This document shows, one piece after another, positions 43,869 to 48,431 of a DNA stretch of 48,431 nt. The notes under the pieces are model-generated. The model was not told the DNA's origin, did not search any database, and was given only the letters and a program-made list of their open reading frames with translations. Position 1 is the first letter of the stretch. Each line of letters begins with the position of its first letter. This DNA comes from a virus. Location: positions 1 through 48,431 of IMG/VR virus record IMGVR_UViG_3300035216_001536. The stretch is one strand, 5' to 3'. The position numbers and the translations under genes were made by a program.

Positions 43869-44400
43869 ATTTATAAAGCTCTATATCTCTTGCAAAAGAT
43901 CTTCCCACTATATCTTTTGTTTTTTCATCGTAGTAGTCTTTGTAATTTTTTTTGTCTCTATCTATTGATCTTGATTTTTTATTAGGGTCAACCTTGACAC
44001 CTGTAATACTCTCTAGCGACCTTAGGCCCTCTTCTCTGTTTTCGAAGTTAATTACAAGATCCATCTTTTCGTCGGCATAGTCAGCGCACTGCAGTCCATG
44101 TTCCCATGGGGCGGGCCTATAGTGTTCAAGGAAGAATAACAGACTTTTCCCAGTTCTTATTCCATAATCTTTATGGAATAACTGGTGATAAAGAGATATA
44201 ACTCTATCCCATGGATTTCTAACTACGGTAAATTTAAAATAATCATCCCATTCTTTATTTAGGTGCTGCTTTATCTGGCTTGCTCTTAGGTGTTTTTGAT
44301 GATCTGGTACTAATTGATTTTTTAGCATTTCATTCTCGATCGATGTCCCGCTCGTTCTGGGGGCATGAATGAATATGATTTTTTCTTTACTTAAAATCAT
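43858..44400 (-). CDS. Carbohydrate sulfotransferase
   Basis: 180 residues. IIFIHAPRTSGTSIENEM (residues 8-25) is the 5'-phosphosulfate-binding loop and FKFTVVRNPWDRVISLYH (about 55-73) the 3'-phosphate-binding segment of PAPS-dependent sulfotransferases of the Sulfotransfer_2 type. It is somewhat short, but both cofactor sites are whole. It probably transfers sulfate to a sugar of the glycan made by the neighbouring transferases, using PAPS from the host. It overlaps its upstream neighbour by 14 bases and its downstream neighbour by 11. Confidence 0.82.
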   Translation of the reverse strand: MILSKEKIIFIHAPRTSGTSIENEMLKNQLVPDHQKHLRASQIKQHLNKEWDDYFKFTVVRNPWDRVISLYHQLFHKDYGIRTGKSLLFFLEHYRPAPWEHGLQCADYADEKMDLVINFENREEGLRSLESITGVKVDPNKKSRSIDRDKKNYKDYYDEKTKDIVGRSFARDIELYKYEF

Positions 44401-45082
44401 TCTCTATTCTCATTCTGAAATTGTATTCATCGTGCGCTGCGAACACGTCGTTTTTTTTATCAAGAGAATCTCTTGAGTTATCGTTGTCTTTGTGGGACCA
44501 ATGCTTGTGCCTTATAATTGTTTTATTTATATATTTGCACTTTTTTAATTTCTGAGAAACTTTAGTAAATTCGTTGTCACAGTAGAGAGTTATGTATGAT
44601 GGGTGGTATATATACCCAAATCTATTGTAATAGTTTTTTCCTAGTATGCATAAAGTATTTAGTTTATCTCCTTGGTATCCATCATTATACCAAAGCACCC
44701 CGTCTGTATCTGGAAAAAAACTAACCATGTCTTTAATTATCACGGAATCGTAACCCATTAGTTCGGGGTACATGTCATCACTAGCAAGCAAGCACACGTC
44801 GAAATCCTGGTTCTTTACTCCTGAGTTTATTGCACATATTTTTGTTGTAAACTCGCTGACTTCGCCATTCTTTAACATTTTGTTCTCGTTGAATATTATG
44901 GTCGTATTTGGTAGCGAGTTTATTGTATCAATGGTTGTTTTTTGATTCATCGATAAATCGTCGTTGTCGCAGCTTACCACAAATTTGGTTTCTTTATGCG
45001 TGGACAATGCTATGTATGATTTTAGCACTTTCATGCACCTATCTAGTCTGGATCTGGTCGGTAGTACTATTAGTAGTTTCAT
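44387..45082 (-). CDS. GT-A type glycosyltransferase
   Basis: 231 residues. It starts MKLLIVLPTRSRLDRCMKVL, the first strand and nucleotide-binding loop of GT2-like enzymes; FVVSCDNDD gives the second acidic site and FDVCLLASDDMYP the DxD-like metal motif near residue 98. The C-terminus has RHKHWSHKDNDNSRD, a His-rich segment seen in related transferases. No membrane segment. One-base overlap with the upstream gene (TAATG) points to coupled translation. Confidence 0.7.
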   Translation of the reverse strand: MKLLIVLPTRSRLDRCMKVLKSYIALSTHKETKFVVSCDNDDLSMNQKTTIDTINSLPNTTIIFNENKMLKNGEVSEFTTKICAINSGVKNQDFDVCLLASDDMYPELMGYDSVIIKDMVSFFPDTDGVLWYNDGYQGDKLNTLCILGKNYYNRFGYIYHPSYITLYCDNEFTKVSQKLKKCKYINKTIIRHKHWSHKDNDNSRDSLDKKNDVFAAHDEYNFRMRIENDFK

Positions 45083-46038
45083 TATAATAAATTATTTAAA
45101 AAGTTATTTAGTTTTGTGTTTTGTTCTTCGTTGTTTATTATCTCTCTTATTTTTTTGGAGCATTTTAATTGAACCTCGTTTCTGAACTCCTTATTGGAAA
45201 GAAAAAAGTTTAACTGAGATGTGTAGTCCCCTAGGTCTCTGAATGTAAAAGCTGTCACGCCTAATTTTAACCATTGAAGATAGCTCTTGCCTTCTGTCAG
45301 CGGCTCCCAGAAAAATACAGGCCTGCCTTTTGCCATGCTTTCTATAACTGCGAAGCCATAGCCCTCTAGCCTTTTAATATGTAGTGTTGCGCAACTTTTT
45401 TTCATTACTTCGGCCGTCTCTTTCTTGCTCTTGTCTTCGCATAATAAATAATTCGCTGAGGTTGCTTTCTTTATCTTGTTGTAGCATTCGAAGTCTTCGG
45501 GGAAATTATTTTTATAATTGCATATGTAGGTCCCAATAATATCTGAATCACTCACACCTTCATAGGAAAACATTTCGTAATCAATCCATGGCCTGTAGTG
45601 AAAGTAGTGTTTTTTGTTTTTTTCGCAAAGCCTTGCGGCTAACTGGTCTGCGGGCATATAGTTCTGTATTATGTCCCACGGATAAGCGGTATCCCAATAA
45701 TCATTTCCGCTATAAAATGCTAATTTAGCTCCCCATTTTTTAGCCTCTTGCCATAATACGTTTATAACTTCGAATTGATTCTCAAACGCGCTTACAAATA
45801 TAACCTCTGGTTTTATGTCGAGAATTTCTTCTTTGCTGGCGTAGATAGTGTTTTTTGCGAATCCGTATTTTTCAGTAGATTTCTTTGAGTGAGTCTTGTT
45901 CCACGCCCACCCTTGGGGAGGTAGTTCTGATATCTCGTATTCTTCAGAAGGGATTATTAATTGGTGCCCAAGCTTCTCCAGGCTTAAGCTTAAGTTTTTA
46001 GTTAGGGTTATATGTATATCTGGAAAGAATATTTTCAT
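45082..46038 (-). CDS. GT4-type (GT-B fold) glycosyltransferase
   Basis: 318 residues. The C-terminal lobe contains HIKRLEGYGFAVIESMAKGRPVFFW, the E-x7-E signature of GT4 retaining transferases, followed by a helical end. The N-terminal lobe is short, starting MKIFFPDIHITLTKNL. Trp and Tyr are frequent in the acceptor region (PQGWAWNKTH, YSGNDYWDTAYPW). Four-base overlap with the upstream gene. It adds one sugar to the glycan; specificity unknown. Confidence 0.72.
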   Translation of the reverse strand: MKIFFPDIHITLTKNLSLSLEKLGHQLIIPSEEYEISELPPQGWAWNKTHSKKSTEKYGFAKNTIYASKEEILDIKPEVIFVSAFENQFEVINVLWQEAKKWGAKLAFYSGNDYWDTAYPWDIIQNYMPADQLAARLCEKNKKHYFHYRPWIDYEMFSYEGVSDSDIIGTYICNYKNNFPEDFECYNKIKKATSANYLLCEDKSKKETAEVMKKSCATLHIKRLEGYGFAVIESMAKGRPVFFWEPLTEGKSYLQWLKLGVTAFTFRDLGDYTSQLNFFLSNKEFRNEVQLKCSKKIREIINNEEQNTKLNNFLNNLL

Positions 46039-46826
46039 TCAGCTATTGTAGATATATGTCCCCTATTTCTCCATTTTTTGCCATCTTTACATAGGATGGT
46101 TTTTATATTCCCGAAGGAATTTGTGCCTGTCAGCTGTTTGTATTTGCATTGTTGTATGTTTAGGCACGTTGTTATTACGGACTCGGCAACTTTAATCATG
46201 TATTCTGGGTACCCACTATCCCACATGGTTTGTATAGATGTCGCCACTCTGGAGAGACAATTTGCGTATTTATCCATTTGGTCTGGGCTTCCTACCGCTA
46301 ATTGGTCGTTAACTTGATTTGGTAGCGAAGCTTTTTCATGCACAAAACTGAAGCTAAATTCATTTTTCATTTCTTTTTCATGATCATAAATGTTGTCGCT
46401 TTCGAACAATGGTAATCTAATGTATTTGTTTTTTAAGCAATCTTTTATTTCGTGCATTTTTATTTGCTCTAGTACCTGTATGTCTGGCCTTAGTCTTATA
46501 ACTAAGTCATAATTAATTTTTTTCAACGAAGCGTAATTGCTAAACATCGTGTTTGAGGCTTTTATCCCTGCTAACATCGGGATTAGCCCGGGGCTTGGCT
46601 CGCAAGGCAAGTTCTTTGTTGGGTCCAAGAGCTTCATTGTTTTCTCAAAATTAAGTATTTCCCGTTTTACGGGGTTGTAATAGTTAGCAAAGTCGTAAGA
46701 CGGTTGGTCTTCCCAGGTTGTAAGGAAGATATCTGGCCTTAATGGCCAGATTATGTTTTCTGTAATTGACTCTGCGCAATGCTTCCAATCTCCGAGTTTG
46801 CCGCTAAATAATAATGCCGTTCTCAT
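46035..46826 (-). CDS. Glycosyltransferase-like protein of the RLRPD type
   Basis: 263 residues. It starts MRTALLFSGKLGDWKHCAES and has RPDIFLTTWED, then KINYDLVIRLRPDIQVLEQ near residue 130, a pattern of GT-A-like proteins encoded in bacterial and viral polysaccharide clusters. NDQLAVGSPDQMDKYANC further on is another conserved part. I know no biochemical assignment for this type; transferase function is inferred from the Arg-x-Arg-x-Asp site and context. Four-base overlaps on both sides. Confidence 0.6.
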   Translation of the reverse strand: MRTALLFSGKLGDWKHCAESITENIIWPLRPDIFLTTWEDQPSYDFANYYNPVKREILNFEKTMKLLDPTKNLPCEPSPGLIPMLAGIKASNTMFSNYASLKKINYDLVIRLRPDIQVLEQIKMHEIKDCLKNKYIRLPLFESDNIYDHEKEMKNEFSFSFVHEKASLPNQVNDQLAVGSPDQMDKYANCLSRVATSIQTMWDSGYPEYMIKVAESVITTCLNIQQCKYKQLTGTNSFGNIKTILCKDGKKWRNRGHISTIAE

Positions 46827-47773
46827 TCCGTGATATACTCTGTTATGTCTCTCTGCGCTACAAGCTGCTCTATATTATCCAACAGGAAGGGATAGAGCTT
46901 GTACGCCGGATTCTTTAATGTGTTTTTTATTATTCTAGACGCGCTTTTTATATCATAATGCAATGGGAATACAAACTTTTCATTAAATAACCAACGTATA
47001 AGATAAGAATATTGTACGGTTCCGTATTGCTCGCAATATTTCGAAAAGGTGAACGTGGGCTTTCCTAGGTGGTAGGGTATATATCTAACCCCAGAATCAA
47101 TACCAAAGAAAGCTATACATTTGCTTGATGCGTAAAATATTTCCTCAAGAGATAGAGAGAGAAAAGATATGTTTTCTAAGTTTTCGTTCATCAGTTTTGA
47201 GTATTTGTGCTCCGACTTTTCGTCGTAAAGTATTACTAGGTGAAAGTCCTGTATTATGTTTTTTATTAATTTATTTATATACCAATCTTCCATATTAGAG
47301 TCAGCGCCGTCCCTAGCGTATAGATGCGCAAGCACGAATTCGTCAGGGAGCTCTACTCTGGTTTTTGGTTGAACCTCTGGTGTAGGAAAAAAATTAAAAC
47401 TCTTAAACCAGTCATACTCATGATTCAGCCATTCCAAGGAGTCTATGTGAAGATCGTAAAACTTGTCATAAGAGGATTCCATTCTTGCTCTAACGTCATC
47501 TGGGACATTATTTATATTTCCAGGATGGAGTTCTTCAGGAAAATTAGAACATTTAATTTTGAATTTATTGTATTTTTTGCCCTTGATGACAAATATATTT
47601 TCAAAATGAGACGGCCACATAGCATTTAGTATATTTGATTGAGCTCTGTTTCCTTCCGTGTCTGAAAAAAGATCTATAGTGCAATCTGGGTGAAGCTGTT
47701 TTATTGCAGGTATAAACCTGTTCGCTGCAAAATGGTCGCCCAAACCCCCTTCCATCCTTACGGAAACCCTCAC
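46823..47773 (-). CDS. GT9-like (heptosyltransferase-type) glycosyltransferase
   Basis: 316 residues. The N-terminus MRVSVRMEGGLGDHFAANRF matches the GLGD loop of ADP-heptose:LPS heptosyltransferases, and the second lobe has FVLAHLYARDG, LVILYDEKSEHKY, FLSLSLEEIFYASSKCIAFF and GIDSGVRYIPYHLGKP, the usual place of the donor-binding motif (here Gly-Ile-Asp-Ser-Gly). Unlike the GT9 unit at 34792-37877 it is in one piece. Four-base overlaps with the regulator gene upstream and the next gene. Confidence 0.72.
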   Translation of the reverse strand: MRVSVRMEGGLGDHFAANRFIPAIKQLHPDCTIDLFSDTEGNRAQSNILNAMWPSHFENIFVIKGKKYNKFKIKCSNFPEELHPGNINNVPDDVRARMESSYDKFYDLHIDSLEWLNHEYDWFKSFNFFPTPEVQPKTRVELPDEFVLAHLYARDGADSNMEDWYINKLIKNIIQDFHLVILYDEKSEHKYSKLMNENLENISFLSLSLEEIFYASSKCIAFFGIDSGVRYIPYHLGKPTFTFSKYCEQYGTVQYSYLIRWLFNEKFVFPLHYDIKSASRIIKNTLKNPAYKLYPFLLDNIEQLVAQRDITEYITE

Positions 47774-48078
47774 GACACCCTCCCGTTTACTAACACCTTG
47801 CCCTCTATTACAAATGTTTTGAGTTGGGTTAACATTTTATTTGCAGTCTTCCTTCTTTTTATGTGGTTGTTTTCAGAGAGCCTCTTCATGCTTGCTGATA
47901 TCTTACCGTAGGACATTCCGCCTAGGTCTTCTGCTATTTTATTATTGGAGAAGAATATAGGTTTACCGTGCCCTCCCTTCGTTAATAAGTAACTATATAC
48001 TACTAAATCATTTCCTATCAATCTTCCTCTAATCACATCTTCTTGTATTACCATTGGTATCTGTATAAATTTCCTCAT
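47770..48078 (-). CDS. Winged-helix DNA-binding protein, first gene of the glycan operon
   Basis: About 102 residues from the ATG at 48078. An in-frame TTG at 48114 would add 12 residues but forms the -35 hexamer TTGACG of the promoter, so ATG is chosen. The protein has VVYSYLLTKGG, then IAEDLGGMSYGKISASMKRL, a helix-turn-helix whose second helix would read DNA, and NNHIKRRKT as the start of the wing. This is a MarR/RepA-like helix-turn-helix layout. It may control its own divergent promoter region, where a perfect six-base palindrome lies at 48131-48147. The start has no SD and the predicted transcript starts at or next to the ATG. Confidence 0.7.
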   Translation of the reverse strand: MRKFIQIPMVIQEDVIRGRLIGNDLVVYSYLLTKGGHGKPIFFSNNKIAEDLGGMSYGKISASMKRLSENNHIKRRKTANKMLTQLKTFVIEGKVLVNGRVS

Positions 48079-48085
48079 GCCGACA

Positions 48086-48114
48086 ATAGTAACATACGAT
48101 TCGTTTTTCGTCAA
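48086..48114 (-). promoter_or_regulatory. Sigma-70-type promoter of the glycan operon
   Basis: TTGACG (48114-48109), 17 bases, TACTAT (48091-48086), then TGTCGGC and the ATG at 48078. The expected start is at the A of the ATG. Hexamers and spacing are close to consensus. Confidence 0.75.
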
Positions 48115-48130
48115 GTAGAATTCATAAAAA

Positions 48131-48147
48131 TCAACTTTAGTAGTTGA
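48131..48147. promoter_or_regulatory. Palindrome between divergent promoters (operator or weak terminator)
   Basis: TCAACT and AGTTGA pair across five bases. Read leftward the hairpin is followed by five T (complement of 48126-48130), so it could end transcription entering the operon from upstream. It could equally be an operator for the adjacent winged-helix protein. The rest of the 137-bp spacer is AT-rich and holds only the promoters listed. Confidence 0.35.
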
Positions 48148-48172
48148 AAAAATTGTACGTTGTTAATAGTAT
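48144..48172 (+). promoter_or_regulatory. Possible second rightward promoter
   Basis: TTGAAA (48144-48149), 17 bases, TAGTAT (48167-48172). Four of six in the -10 and five of six in the -35 match the consensus. Start would be near 48179, giving a leader of about 70 bases for the gene at 48252. It overlaps the palindrome. Confidence 0.35.
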
Positions 48173-48216
48173 AGAGTTCCTTACTATATTTTTTATTAAT
48201 ATATAAATATAAGATA

Positions 48217-48245
48217 TTGACATTATTGAGTTTTGATGATATACT
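48217..48245 (+). promoter_or_regulatory. Strong sigma-70-type promoter of the divergent gene
   Basis: TTGACA (48217-48222), 17 bases, TATACT (48240-48245), then GTTCTC and ATG at 48252. A perfect -35, near-perfect -10 and ideal spacing. With a six-base discriminator the start is the A of the ATG. A TATAAATA string at 48202-48209 just upstream could be a late element or an AT-rich upstream element. Confidence 0.85.
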
Positions 48246-48251
48246 GTTCTC

Positions 48252-48431
48252 ATGAAGTTTATAGATTTAAGTGATGATAGATACTTTTTAATAAAGTGTT
48301 CTGATTGGTCGGTGATTCTATCCGCCGAGGATGAAATTGAAGCTTGTACAGTGGCGTTAATCAAGATGCTGGACAAGAGGGGGAAGCGGTTGAAGCTTTC
48401 TTCAGTAATGATATCTAACGAATTAAAGCAT
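48252..48431 (+). CDS. Unknown protein, N-terminal part (cut by window end)
   Basis: 60 codons from the ATG at 48252, open to the end. It begins MKFIDLSDDRYFLIKCSDWS and goes on with acidic, then basic segments (LDKRGKRLKLSSVMI). I do not recognise it. It is the first gene rightward of a strong sigma-70-type promoter, so an early gene is likely. No SD; probably translated from a leaderless message. Confidence 0.65.
   Translation, partial: MKFIDLSDDRYFLIKCSDWSVILSAEDEIEACTVALIKMLDKRGKRLKLSSVMISNELKH

Noticed and set aside
43866-43876. TATAAATA at the start of the exostosin-like gene as a late promoter
   Set aside because: It lies inside the coding end of the sulfotransferase gene (LYKYEF), directly abuts the ATG and lacks the five-base gap seen at other candidates.
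48079-48114. TTG start of the winged-helix gene adding 12 residues
   Set aside because: The TTG is the start of a TTGACG -35 hexamer with a correctly spaced TACTAT, there is no SD, and the ATG at 48078 fits the predicted transcript start.
48137-48376. Minus-strand frame of 79 codons in the control region
   Set aside because: It runs across the strong rightward promoter and opposite the start of the plus-strand gene, and its product has no protein-like features.
1-48431. tRNA genes or lysis, integration or replication genes
   Set aside because: Gaps are too short for a tRNA apart from 48115-48251, which shows no cloverleaf, and no holin, endolysin, integrase, polymerase or helicase motif was recognised.

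Overview
The window is part of the genome of a tailed, double-stranded DNA phage with a long non-contractile (siphovirus-type) tail. No host gene is visible. The evidence is a tail operon in phage lambda order (tape measure H, M, L, K, I-J, fibres), a tape measure protein of 2277 residues, a fibre chaperone of the peptidase S74 type, very dense packing (the longest non-coding stretch is 137 bp), and an AT-rich base composition. The host cannot be read from the sequence. Most genes lack a Shine-Dalgarno (SD) sequence. A tryptophan-rich surface domain found twice in the adhesion proteins reminds me of repeats in Verrucomicrobiota proteins; that is from memory and only a weak lead.

Layout. 1-2000 (minus): two fibre genes, the first cut by the window edge. 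2051-6614: two paralogous tail-tube-type proteins, one on each strand, converging on a terminator. The minus-strand one belongs to a four-gene neck/tube operon (neck protein, tail completion, unknown, tube). 6685-8784 (plus): a small unknown protein and two proteins in the position of the tail assembly chaperones G/GT. 8823-34027 (plus): tape measure, two further tube-type paralogues, a doubled M-type protein, an L-type iron-sulfur tip protein, a K-type protein reduced to its JAMM peptidase, a fused I-J protein, a 2415-residue tip/fibre protein and a short S74 protein. 34017-48078 (minus): a tightly overlapping operon headed by a winged-helix protein. It carries about eight glycosyltransferase-type enzymes, an exostosin-like enzyme counted among them, a sulfotransferase, a methyltransferase, a fused HAD phosphatase-nucleotidyltransferase, a cupin and a GDPD-like protein, with two proteins of possible DNA-binding character interspersed. 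48252-end (plus): start of a divergent gene.

How it fits together. The plus-strand block builds the tail and its receptor-binding tip. The minus-strand block looks able to make and attach a decorated glycan (activated sugar or polyol, several transferases, methyl and sulfate groups), either on the virion or on the host surface. Regulation appears split. Structural genes carry elements like the T4 late promoter (TATAAATA or TGTAAATA). The glycan operon and the divergent gene carry clear sigma-70-type promoters with 17-bp spacers. In several cases of both kinds the predicted transcription start falls on the A of the ATG, suggesting leaderless mRNAs.

The points most worth following are: the JAMM peptidase next to a ubiquitin-like gpI domain fused to gpJ; a hairpin straddling the late promoter and SD of the tape measure gene, which resembles the T4 gene e translation switch; a GT9 transferase split across two genes in a way that a single -1 shift would repair; and the phage glycan operon as a whole.
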